NCBI RefSeq assembly: GCF_014356525.2
Contig: NC_052508.1
Coordinates: 55,624,497 to 55,688,496 of the forward strand
Reading direction: 5' to 3'
Origin: Nilaparvata lugens
Lineage: Eukaryota; Arthropoda; Insecta; Hemiptera; Delphacidae
Length of the DNA stretch: 64,000 bases
Made by a program: the position numbers and the translations under genes. A model generated the notes under the pieces. The model ran no database searches. It saw only the letters and a program-made list of their open reading frames with translations, and was not told where the DNA came from. Below, one piece after another: positions 12,045 to 22,914 of this stretch. How positions within the stretch are numbered: position 1 is the stretch's first letter; every line of letters starts with the position of its first letter.

Positions 12045-12145
12045 TTTATTTATTTATGATACAAATGACACTGATGTTATTATATTGGTAGTTGAAATAA
12101 TAAGGTCCTTGTGCTATTTTTCTTCCAAATTTATAGAAAGTTAAA
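12045..12145 (-). repeat. Hairpin-tailed retroposon 3' end, class 2 (copy E)
   Basis: Same order as copy B: TTTATTTATTTATGATACAA leader, ATAATAAGGTCCTTGTGCTA core and TTCTTCCAAATTTATAG. It shows what the locus at 3955-4140 looked like before the 71-bp insertion. Confidence 0.6.
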
Positions 12146-12149
12146 TATA

Positions 12150-13355
12150 TAGAATAAATTTAACTATTTTTTCTTGATCCATTTTTTATGCTTCAATTTT
12201 ATTAAAAAAGAAGAAAAAAACACGAAACACTTGATTGAATCACAGAAATTTGTCGCGATATTATTTTAATGAACACATGAAATTCCGTGTAAAGTCTTTG
12301 TGCCTTTTTCTACAGCATATAGCCCTACTCGCTCCACTTTAGAAAATATTTTCAATTCAATCCTTTTAAAGGATAACCCACAATTGCGTTGATCACATTT
12401 TGCAGACGAGTGTTTTCAGAGGCATCCTACTCCATGAAGGAATCCAGTTACTGCAGTTGTGCAGTACTTCTGGACTCATGCAAAACAGCTTGACAGCATT
12501 CCATTTGCAAGCGTCTCTCCTCCTTTCACCGATTGTCCACTCTAACCCCTTTCCGAAAATGGAGTTCCAAGTAGTGTACTCTGTGAGTAATGGAATTGCA
12601 AGACTCTTTATCAGTGTTGTACTGGAAACGTTGCAGAATGTGTGTATGTATATATATATGTAGTGAACTTGATCGCATAGTTGAAGCCTCGACCTTGTTT
12701 ACCAAGTCTGAAGAGCAAGGTTGTCTGCTGTCTGCCTTTTACTCCCATACCTCACCATCACTCCATCCTGCATCTAGCATCCATTTGTAGACCGTCTGGA
12801 ATTCAGCTTCTTCTGAAGTAATGGACCATTACTCCCAGTACATATGCGAAAGCTCTTCTCCTTGCTACTCTGCTCCTTGTCAAGTCTAATTTGAAAGATG
12901 AATCGATTCAATAATAATTATCCACTAATTAACTCGAATGTCATTCATTAATAAATTTTATGAGAACTGAATTTAGCACCTAGCTGAGTATTTTGACAGA
13001 CTCTGGATCTGAAATTTGAAAAATTTTAATAATGTAAATTAATGTAAAATATTGGATTCTTTGTTCTTTGCCAACTAAATATACCTCATAAGAGAGCCTT
13101 TTGTTACTATGAGAATGTAACTCTACATTATAACTATAAACTATATTATATATTTCAAACCATATTAATATTATAAACTTTATTATTCATATATGAACTA
13201 AAAAACCTATATTATACGTATTTCCAAGTCATGATTATGTAGTCTGTAATTAACCTTTCTTCTCTACTACATCAAAGCATATCAAATCAATTTATTCCTC
13301 TTTATAAATAAACATTACAAAAATTATAGTATTACTACTATAAATTACTATTACT
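12150..13355. other. No recognised feature
   Basis: The more balanced-composition segment 12380-12830 has overlapping ORFs up to 87 codons, none recognised; the remainder is AT-rich. Confidence 0.35.
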
Positions 13356-13360
13356 AGAAT

Positions 13361-13394
13361 ACCCCTACAAGACTATACGTTTGTGTGTAGGGGT
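13361..13394. repeat. Stem-loop related to the one at 27450-27486
   Basis: ACCCCTACA (13361-13369) pairs perfectly with TGTAGGGGT (13386-13394). Stem and loop are alignable with the hairpin downstream of the LINE at 27.4 kb, with one compensatory base-pair difference. Confidence 0.65.
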
Positions 13395-13620
13395 GAGTTT
13401 CAGGTTACCTATTGGATCTAGATCTATTGAATTTTATCAATTTATAGGCTGCAATTCAATGGCCTGCATAATTTTCTAGTACAGAAGTTGCCACATTTTA
13501 CTTGATAAATAAATAAATAAATTAATAATTATGAAATATAATTATGTTTTGTGAGCCAATCAAAGAGACCAATTGATTTCAATGATTAATCACAACTAAT
13601 GATCCTATTATTTGTTTCAG

Positions 13621-13721
13621 GAAGTACTTGAGAAAAGACTGGATGAGAGAATTGATGAAATGTTTGACCGTGGACTTGTTCAAGAACTTATAGATTTCCA
13701 CAAAAAATTCAATCCTGGAGA
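13621..13721 (+). CDS. TRIT1: TRIT1 (tRNA dimethylallyltransferase) internal exon
   Basis: This exon encodes EVLEKRLDERIDEMFDRG, then LVQELIDFHKKFNPG, matching the conserved helical segment of the IPP-transferase (MiaA) domain that follows the nucleotide-binding part. It is preceded by the acceptor TTATTTGTTTCAG and followed by the donor GTGAGT at 13722. The 101-bp exon leaves two bases (GA) for the next codon; the exon at 50298 begins with the T that completes it. The family transfers a dimethylallyl group from DMAPP to N6 of adenosine 37 in tRNAs reading U-starting codons, in cytosol and mitochondria. Upstream exons (P-loop and DMAPP site) were not found in the window and probably lie to the left. 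Confidence 0.9.
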
Positions 13722-14192
13722 GTGAGTATCAATTTCCATAAACAATTAAAGCCGAAAGAGTAAGTATACATCGGCCAGAGATATTAAGGCTTGAAGAGAA
13801 ACTTCTTTCTCTAGTGCAATTTTCATTGCAAATTTGTATTGCACACTAGTGGAATATCCAACTTATGAAAACTTTTTCCATTCTTCATCAATCAACCTGA
13901 GGTGTGAAACGTTTTAAACTTCAAATTTTAGGAAGTTGTTTACTTTTAATTCATTTTGTGTTTGTATATCAGCCAAACTCAGAAGCTAGGTCAATAGCTC
14001 TGTGGATACATCTTATGCACTTTTTGGTAGATAAATTCAAATTTGAATAATATCATACTAGAATTTTATATAGATTCATCGAATTCATTGATGGTATGTG
14101 TATGAGTTTGGCACAGAGTGTCCTAGTTGAACTTTATTGATAAAACATTTTTAAAAACACTTTAGGAGTGAAAATGCACTTACGTTGGTATT

Positions 14193-14227
14193 GACGATCG
14201 TTTCGACCTGTTGTGGGTCATCATCAG
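14193..14227 (-). ncRNA. Hammerhead-like core motif (possible ribozyme relic)
   Basis: On the minus strand the order is CTGATGA, a GACC...GGTC hairpin, GAAA, then a very short ACG-AT-CGT hairpin followed by C. These are the conserved core elements of a hammerhead ribozyme (CUGAUGA, stem II, GAAA, stem III ending in UH). A convincing stem I joining the two outer sides was not found, so activity is doubtful. Such motifs occur in terminal repeats of Penelope-like retroelements and retrozymes (known of the family); no associated RT was seen. Confidence 0.35.
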
Positions 14228-14428
14228 ACTGCAGGAATTTACTCTAATGTCAAGGTTACGTGTGGTAAGGGATGAAGGTGGAGGAATAGGTCTTTTATTG
14301 ATAGGTTATTCGAAATACATTAACTGCAGCTCATCAAGTAGTGTTATTTTGAAAATATTCATTCATCAGTTTTCCTATTTAGGTAGTCCCATTTATCAGC
14401 CTATTCAACTGGAATTTAGAATTATTAA

Positions 14429-14697
14429 GGCTGTGCAGAGGCTAAAAATAAATTTTTCACTGGTTATATTTTTCAAAGTTTTTCGATTTGTATATCATCA
14501 AGCTATCAAAATGTTCTCTCCCAAAAATTTAAACTTTAGGCGCTTATATCTCAAAAAGTGAGAATGTTCTCACTTATGATCGCAAAAAATGTTCTGAGAA
14601 AACCTTTTCATTTTGATAGCTTGATGATAATTATACAAATCGAAAAACTTTGAAAAATATCACTAGTAGAAAGTTTATTTTTAGCCTTTGCACAGCC
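14429..14697. mobile_element. 269-bp MITE with ~90-bp terminal inverted repeats between TTAA sites
   Basis: Termini GGCTGTGCAGAGGCTAAAAA and the complementary right end form inverted repeats of about 90 bp that keep segments such as AAAGTTTTTCGATTTGTAT and ATCATCAAGCTATCAAAATG. TTAA sits directly outside both ends (14425-14428 and 14698-14701), the target duplication of piggyBac-type elements, although the termini lack the usual CCC start. The centre has its own palindrome (AAGTGAGAATGTTCTCACTT). No coding capacity. Confidence 0.85.
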
Positions 14698-14704
14698 TTA
14701 ATAT

Positions 14705-16480
14705 GAAACCTACCAAAACATCACCTACACTATGTATCCAAAGACCCAACCCTATCGTCTCGCAATATTTTTGGCATTGTTCTATCTCAACGTGTCTATC
14801 AGAGTGATGGTTTCAGCCACATTAGTGACTATATTATTGTCGGTATCAGGTTTATTTGACGGAAGAGTGACGTCGTCACAGTGGCGTAATTTATTCAGTG
14901 ATGCCAAGTTAACGAAGGCTAACAGTGAATAATTATGTATCACGACACCGGATGGCGAATATCTAAGCAAGTGCACAGAACAAACGGTGACATGTGAACG
15001 AGGCTAGTTAGCATCGCATCTGACGAGGTTATCTGACGTGTCTGCGCGACACTGCTATGCTCTTGACTTCCAGTCGACTGTGAATAACATCTACACCTTC
15101 CATACAACCTATACTGTCATTTGTAGGTGAATCGCACCTTGTTTATGTCCCCAAGAAGCCAGCAACTCGGCATGAATCTGTATAATAAGCTGATAAGCAT
15201 GTGCAGACAGGCGAGTCAGTGTGATAACTAGTATGCCACCGGAATTGAGTCCTATGAAGTCATTAGTTGTAGAGTAGATAGTATCCGTTCTATCATTAGT
15301 TATGTAGTGGATTGTTTTCGTTTATCTTGGCTCTCAGTTTGTATGTTTTGCTTGACGTCATCAGTACGCATGTACTGTATAACTTATTCAAGATCGGTTC
15401 TTGATAATTATTGTTTAATTATTTATGACTTGTTGTGGTGACATTGCTAATAAGTGAATTATACATGAGCAGATGTTGTATTGACATTGATAGTTTCCAA
15501 GAACTCCTAGTTGAAGGCGATGAAGGGCAACCAACTAGAAATGTGCGACAACAAAACATTCACAAGATTCATTGATGAAAAGTGATGGATAATAACTAAA
15601 TGTAAATTATCAAATCTTACTATAAACATAAATTCACAAAATATACTTGAATTAAGTATTAGATTCTAAGATCTAGAAGACTAGAGAAAATTTCTTAAAA
15701 TTGATCCATAATTATCAATATTATAATTGAATGACATGAGATAATATGAAGATAAAGAACCAGGATTTGACTGAATTAGCTTCAAGGGATTTAAAATCTT
15801 CAGTGGGTGGAAAACTGAATGAATTAACAAATTAAAGAAGATTAAAGCTCATGATATTGATCTCCATTGATGCAAAAATTGTGATATTAGTCGGAAAATA
15901 TGAAGAAATTTGTGAGAAACAGTGAGATTATTTTATAGGATGCTGGTGGAAAGAGTCGGTACTGGCTAATGAATAACGCAATAAATGTACAAGTTCTATA
16001 TTTTAAAGTCTTCTGAGTACCAATAATGAGCTCTAAAAGTCAAAAGTCTAATTAAAAATTCGATAAACTGAAAACTTGTAAAATAGGACTATAACCATCC
16101 TCGGTAAATTATGAATCAATATGCAAAAAGTCAATCAGTCCAGTAGTTCAGACGTGATGATACGTCATTCGTGAATTTTCTATCCCCCACATGTATAAGC
16201 CTTCTTTAGACTTCTTTATTATATTATAGATATCTCAGTTCTATTCTTGATTTGAGTTGAAAAATTATCGAAATACTGTCAATGTACCCAGTAATAATTC
16301 AACTTCAAATATTCCATACATTTTAATGTGTATTCTTTAGTTATCAAATGGTTGAATGCACATGAATAATGCTATTGGATAGCTTAGCATTCAACTGCAC
16401 TGTATTTGCATCATTTCAAATGGTTTTGCATTGCCATAAACTTGTCAAATTTGAATTGATGTTCTCATGGAAGATTAGAG
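14705..16480. other. No recognised gene; two CRE-like sites
   Basis: Holds a GTGACGTCGTCAC palindrome (14867-14879) and a TGACGTCA (15353-15360), both matching CREB/ATF half- or full-site consensus. No promoter or exon is evident; the rest is AT-rich DNA. Confidence 0.35.
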
Positions 16481-16489
16481 TTTCCTTTC

Positions 16490-16690
16490 ATGTTTCTGTT
16501 AGAATTTCCTCCAGCCCTAATTACATTTGGTTCCCTTTCCAGTCATGTATGTGTTAGTATTCCCTCTAGTCCCAAAAACATTGAGTTTCCCATCCAATTA
16601 TGTATGTGTTAGTATTGTCTCTAGTCCCAAAAACATTGGGCTTCCTATCCAATCATGTATGTGTTAGTATTCCCTCAAATCCTTGAGTGC
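16490..16690. repeat. 55-bp tandem repeat, about 3.5 copies
   Basis: ATGTATGTGTTAGTAT recurs at 16545, 16600 and 16655 (period 55) with CTAGTCCCAAAAACATTG between. A diverged first unit begins near 16490. Confidence 0.85.
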
Positions 16691-17239
16691 TTTGTCTGCT
16701 GTCTGCGCCAGAATTTCTGTAGCAAATGCCTCTAAAAATATCCGGCGGGATGTAGGGTAGTCAGTGTACTACCGATGGAACGATCGGGTTGCATAAATAG
16801 CAGCATCTCCTGGTGCAATGTGCAAGTGCGCGGTGCATCACTGCACCAAAATAGTGCAAGAGTGCAGCGGTTGTTGCACTGGCGTCGTCCCACTCCCCCC
16901 ACTCCAGACTAGTATGATGATGAGGGGTGGGGTGGTGGTAGGAAGCCTTATTCAGTTTGCAATGAATTGTGTCTGGTTGTTCTACGGCCTCTCTCATTAC
17001 TCGCGTTGCTCATCCTCCCACTCTATCAGTGCCTCTCCTTGTCTACTAGTTCACTTCTTGTCTAATTCGCCTGCAGACTCAATTTGTAGACATGCATGCA
17101 CCCACATCTTTTTGTACCACACTTAAACTATGCCAAAACAAGTTTTCACGTGGTCAAGTTGTATTATTTGAAGCAACACTTAATCATGATTTTGAAAATG
17201 TTATATAAAACATTTTAGTTTGAACTAAACTAATTATTA

Positions 17240-18190
17240 TTATTGTTATATATAGCTAGACCCCTCATTGTACCTCTGTATGCAACTTGTTCATTGCTAC
17301 ATTTTATTTGGAACATAGGTATTGAGCATAGACTACTCAATCATAATTTTGGAATTGTTATCAAACATTTCAGTTGGAACATAATTATTATTGTGGACTA
17401 GATCCCTCATTGTACCCATGTATGCAACTTGTTTATTGCTACATTTTATTTTGAACATAATTATTGAGCATAGACTACTCAACCATTATTTTACAATTGT
17501 TATCTAACATTTTAGTTGGGACTTGATTATTGAGACTAGACCCCTTATTGTAGCTGTGTATGCAACTTATTCATTGCTACATTTTATTTGGAACATAATT
17601 ATTGAGTATAGACTACTCAACGATAGTTTTGGAATTGTTATCAAACATTTCAGTTGGAACATAATTATTATTGTGGACTAGATCCCTCATTGTACCTATG
17701 TATGCAACTTGTTCATTGCTACATTTTATTTGGAACATAATTATTGAGACTAGAATACTAAACCATAATTTTGGAATTGTTATGAAATATTTCAGTTGGA
17801 ACATAATTATTGAAATTAGACTCCTCATTGTATCTCTTTATTGATTCATACAACATGTACATCATCAAAAGTGATAGGGAAAGAAAAATAAGGTAACCTT
17901 ATGCTATTCCTCTCCCAAATTTAGATAAGGTTACACATAGTCCGAAATAGGTCGAGTCTTGTAGTTGTTCACTTCACAAAATTTTCAGTTCTTAATTATC
18001 TTCACAAAAATAAAATCCTGTATGCAACTTGATTATTTACTTCATTCTAGTGTTGGAACATAAAGTTATTGAGAACAGTTCTATAGAATAGACTATAGAG
18101 AATAGACTATTAATAGAATAATACTACAATAGAATAGTATTGAGAATAGACTATAGACTCCTTATCGTATCTCTGCATGCAAGCTGATTT
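17240..18190. repeat. ~140-bp degenerate tandem array interrupted by a retroposon end
   Basis: CCTCATTGTACC-type and TATGCAACTTG-type motifs recur about every 130-150 bp (about 17263, 17410, 17545, 17690, then 18017 and 18165). The class 2 retroposon end at 17838-18015 splits one unit: sequence before and after it are consecutive parts of the repeat. Confidence 0.75.
17838..18015 (-). repeat. Hairpin-tailed retroposon 3' end, class 2 (copy F)
   Basis: TTTATTGATTCATACAACAT leader; stem GGGAAAGAAAAATA / TATTCCTCTCCC around AAGGTAACCTT; then AATTTAGATAAGGTTACAC and TCCGAAATAGGT. Very close to 37228-37410. Confidence 0.75.
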
Positions 18191-18844
18191 TTACAACTCA
18201 TAATAATACAATTTTGAGTTCTATCTGTTGACGGTTTTCATATTCGCCTCATTCAAATTAAATATGAAGTATATTTTTCATGCTTCTTGTTGATGCAGTA
18301 TCACTCACTGCTCGTACCAATTTTTCTGGTTATCTTACAATGTAATCCTTCAAGAGATCAATATCTAATAAAGTATTTTAATATCTTCGAAGTCTTTAGA
18401 AGTATTTTAATCTTGATTTATTTGTTCAATTATAGCTGAAACTACTAGTAAGTTACCCTTTTTTATTCTAACACAACTACTTTTCAGCACTGATGTCATT
18501 TTCAAGTGTCGAAATAAAAAGTATGATATAAAAAAGTAAAATGAGGCTACTAGTAATAATTTATATAATAATTAGATCAATATTTGTACATCTTGAGACA
18601 AAAGTGCACTTTACTACCTGAGGGTAACATTTATAAAATTCTTCGAGGGAAAGAAAGTATGCTTCTACTCTTCCACCTAATTTTATTGAAATTTATTGTT
18701 TAAGTTAAAAAACTCGAGATTCTCTACTCATGACATAATTATAAAATTCAAACCAACTCCAAGTTTTTTTTTTTTATTTGTGAGCTTCAAATCTTCAACA
18801 CAGATTCTAGTTGTTCAATATGTAATCCGATATTATATGAACTG

Positions 18845-19570
18845 CACAATTTCATATGCTAAATAGATGTGGTTGAGAGTGGAAGATTGTATATATGAAG
18901 TACATAATTTCATATGCTAATAGATGTGGTTGAGAGTGGAAGATTGTATATATGAAGTACATAATTTCATATGCTAAATAGATGTGGTTGAGAGTGGAAG
19001 ATTGTATATATGAGTACATAATTTCATATGCTAAATAGATGTGGTTGAGAGTGGAAGATTGTATATATGAAGTACATAATTTCATATGCTAAATAGATTG
19101 GTTGAGAGTGGAAGATTGTATATATGAAGTACATAATTTCATATGCTAAATAGATGTGGTTGAGAGTGGAAGATTGTATATATGAAGTACATAATTTCAT
19201 ATGCTAAATAGATGTGGTTGAGAGTGGAAGATTGTATATATGAAGTACATAATTTCATATGCTAAATAGATGTGGTTGAGAGTGGAAGATTGTATATATG
19301 AAGTACATAATTTCATATGCTAAATAGATGTGGTTGAGAGTGGAAGATTGTATATATGAAGTACATAATTTCATGTGTGGAACAGGTCTTGTTGAGGGTG
19401 GAAGATAGTATATCAGCTACATAATTCCATGTGTTAATTATAGATTAACACAATTATAGAGATTATTAGATTATTATAGATCTATTATTATATCTTGTTG
19501 ATAGTGGAAGATAGTTTATCAACTACTTAATTTCATGTGTGGAACAGGTCTTGTTGAGAATGGGAGAGGA
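18845..19570. repeat. 58-bp satellite array, nine near-identical units plus diverged ones
   Basis: The unit starts ACATAATTTCATATGCTAAA and ends TATATATGAAGT, with GGTTGAGAGTGGAAGATTG between. About nine units are nearly identical up to about 19370; three diverged units continue to 19570 with GTGTGGAACAGGTCTTGTTG. Units 2, 3 and 5 each lack a single base. The minus-strand ORF across the array is a by-product of the repeat, not a gene. Confidence 0.93.
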
Positions 19571-19574
19571 TTTC

Positions 19575-22135
19575 ATATTGTGGACCTGAAATTGCTCTGG
19601 TGTCATATTTTGGCAGACAGATTATGTGCAGGATGCATGAAATTGAATTCAGGTGGTCCAATGTGCAGACCATTGGACTTTTGCATTAGTGCAGTATGAC
19701 AGTATGTGAGCTGTGATATAGTAGAGTGAGTTTTTACTTGTGTGGCGAGGAGTGAGGAGGTTCAGTGCTTGATTCGTCATATTAGTTTGCTATCTTCATT
19801 TGCAATGCTATCCATGTACTAGCAATTAAACGAGTCATAATAGCATCACTGAAAGGATGTTATCAAGTTGTAAGGGCATCGTGATTATTGCATTGTGCTC
19901 TAAGTTGCCATTAGCCGAAGCACCAGACCATTGAGCCATTTTTTTGGCGGCGATTATCAATGATCGCTCGGTTAGTGAAATACATGATCTTAATGATATT
20001 AAGATCCCCAAATGTATATGGAGTGAAACATAAATTAATTCCTATTTCCTGTGTTGCCTAATTAGTTTGTACATTACAACAGAATGATTGAAGGTCTAGC
20101 TGTGAAAACATGTTGTATATATTTGGTTTTTAATCACTGGTTTTTGACTAGTAATGATGAAAAGTCTGATCATTGCAGCTATTTGTTATTAATGATGGAA
20201 CCTGTCTAAATTATGATAGTTTCAATCTAATTAGCAAGTGGGATTCAATCTTATATATCTCTACATTCAAGAGTAATTGTTTGCAATTCCACAGTAGAAG
20301 TTCATCTGTGTGCTCTTAGCTCATGTACTTATGTCCCCTAGTATGTGCTCTGAGCTCCAATGTTGTTAGTAGATAAGGTATCTGAGACGAATATTTAAAT
20401 ACAATTTAACTGTTAATTTTCTATTTAAATTTGTACAAATACTTGCCTCAATTTGAAAGGTGATTTTTTAATATTTCAATGAACACTTTAGTTAGTGAGT
20501 GTCATTAAAATCATTTGAAAGATCAGATAGATCAGATTCTATCAACGGGCTTAATAGTAATCATATAATTTATTGTAATGTTCGTCTTGAAACTTGGAAG
20601 TTTTTTTTTGTGAAATGATGCTGATCTACTTTTTCATCCCTTACTTCCAATAATTAATTAAAATGTTATTAATAAGATTTTACATTGTTTTCATTTCTCA
20701 TTTGTCTTGTAAGCCAATATTCAAAAGATCATAATTATTTGAAAAACGAGCTTAATTGTAATCATATCATTGAGCCCGTTCTGGGAACATAGAATGTGGT
20801 AAATTGTCCGATTCACAATTTACCTGGTAAAACGTTCCGCGTCCCATGGGAAGAATTTTGACGGATTCTGTACCAGAAACCAGTTCCAGTTCCAAGTTCC
20901 TGCTCCACAGTCGAAGCCTGGTAAATTTTTACCGCCAAAAGCTTGAACCAACGATTTTGAAATGGCGTTGCATGGGAACATTTTGCACTAGTCACGTGAT
21001 GGAACAATTTCAAATAATTTTTATTTTGCATCAAAACAAATACAACATATTACAAGTACAAGTTCCTTCTCTTGAGTATAATAACATACTGTAATTTAAA
21101 ACTAAAAAATAATTTACGATTGGAACTGGAAACAGAACGTACATATTGTATGTTCGTCTTGGATCCTTGAAGCTTTTTCTAATTTTTCTGTTAATTTTTT
21201 TCATAATAAATATAATGATAAATTATATCATAATTATTTCTGTTAAATATATCTGATGGAGATAAAATGTTTTTTTTCAATAATCAATTTAGATGTTAAT
21301 AAGATTTCACACTGTTTCCATTTTATATATGATTGTCTAGTAGGCTTAGAGAGCCTTCCATGAAGTCCTTCCACATTCGATTAGGTGGGTTATCAAAGCC
21401 CCTCCCACTCAATCTTAAGAGACACTGATTCAGGATAAGAAGCCCTTCACTATTTCCTATGTAATCTGCACCTGACCCACCTGTTGGCCAGTAATAGATT
21501 CGCCTTTCGCCTGTGATCGTGGAATGTTGAAAGTGGAGTCTGTCGACTAGACGACGTCTTTCGGTCTGGAGCTGCTTTGCTAAGTCCAAGTCCAAGTGCA
21601 AGGTCGGTGACCGGAGTCTATGAGAATGCAGAAGGTGGAAGGCCATTGGTGCGCCCGCCGGTCTTATCATTGCTGGCCGGTTATCATCACACTCAGCTGT
21701 GAAGGAGGAGGATGATGAGGAGGAGTGTTGGGGGGGGGGGGTCGGTGTGGCAAATTCCCATTCCCAGGATTCCCGACCGAGACTGTGGAATGCAGTCGGG
21801 ACTTGGTGCGCGCTTTTATCGCCCAAGTCTCAAGTACCGTCTACCGGCTTCTATTCATCTGCCATCCATTCATGTTGGTGGCTACCTACCACTCCAAGTG
21901 ACTGGCTGTAACACTGTTGCAACTAGCGGGTTCAACTTCAATGCTCATTCTGTTAGTTTCATTTTTTTTTTGTTTCCAATTGAGTCAGAATTTGTTGTCA
22001 AGATAATTTCGAATTAAATATAAAGAATCAATTAGCCAAAATCAATATAGGCTAGTAGATGCATCGAGAACTATTGAAGCAGCAATTAAAATTATCTCTA
22101 AACTAGATAATCTTCCTGGAGTTGATTGCATACAC
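19575..22135. other. No recognised gene
   Basis: Mostly AT-rich. The segment 20770-21010 is less AT-rich and carries GTCACGTGAT, an extended E-box (20991-21000). The segment 21320-21920 is GC-richer, with overlapping ORFs on both strands (up to 167 codons, minus) that include serine runs and no recognised domain. Confidence 0.35.
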
Positions 22136-22142
22136 CATAGAG

Positions 22143-22200
22143 TATGAATGAATGAATGAATGAATGAATAATGAATTTATTGCCAAATACAAGAAATATT
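22143..22200 (-). repeat. GAAT microsatellite, probable LINE tail
   Basis: Six or so TGAA units followed by TAATGAATTTATTGCCAAAT look like the short tandem tail and 3' end of a minus-oriented LINE. The body was not followed further. Confidence 0.45.
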
Positions 22201-22204
22201 TTTA

Positions 22205-22914
22205 CAAATAAAATAATAAAGATATTAAATTATAAACCAGAAGGCAGAAGATCAAAAGGTCATGTAAGAGATGTCAATAACCACATGTTTGTAATGTATG
22301 AAATTCAAATTCAACTTACTTGAATTCAATGTTAGCTGATTTCTAACTATAAGCGATCCCATACTGTTTGAGTGTTTAGGCATTCCCCTCGTCATTTCCT
22401 CCAAAATGTTTGAATTCATGATCACTTGATCACTCCACAATCATCTTCAATTTTTCTTCAGTTTATCCATTTGAACCTCCATTCATCGATCCATCTGATT
22501 GACACCATCACCATGGATTGTTGTTTGAATTTGTCCTTATTGTCTCATTCAGTCTTTCTTCATTGATCGGTATATCGATTACCTTGAGAGGTTGTGAATG
22601 AAATTACTACATAATTTCGCTCCTGGGTTTTGGAAGATTTTGTGTTATAAATAGTCACGGATAAGTACAAATTTTGTGTTTATTTCATTATTAATTGTTT
22701 CTTGATCACGTGTTATCATTTTGTTCTAGATTTTAATTCTTAATTCTATTTTAAAAAGCCAAACACCGTTTAGAGGTTAGTTTGAGGTTAGGTTTTCGAG
22801 ATTTAAAAATAAACATAGATAGTTTACTTGACTAAAATTATAACCAAATTAAAATCCTATCATTTATAAATCATTTATTATTATTGCAAGTAATATAATT
22901 TCTTAGATAGGAAG
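22205..22914. other. Upstream flank or 5' UTR of the LINE
   Basis: AT-rich DNA without recognised features. The boundary between host DNA and LINE 5' UTR cannot be set from this copy because no target duplication was found. Confidence 0.35.

Noticed and set aside
12400..12790. Two overlapping plus-strand ORFs upstream of the TRIT1 exon
   Set aside because: Compared by eye with the expected TRIT1 N-terminal motifs (P-loop, GGTNYYI) and none were present.
16818..17126. 102-codon plus-strand ORF rich in Cys and His at the start
   Set aside because: Cys/His come from the repeated GTGCA sequence, spacing does not fit a zinc finger and no splice context is present.
18852..19085. 77-codon minus-strand ORF with repeated peptide
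   Set aside because: Purely a translation of the 58-bp satellite; the frame breaks with the single-base losses.
21323..21826. 167-codon minus-strand ORF with Ser and Pro runs
   Set aside because: No recognised domain, overlaps plus-strand ORFs in the same GC-rich patch and contains a homopolymer (poly-G) stretch; most likely composition-driven.
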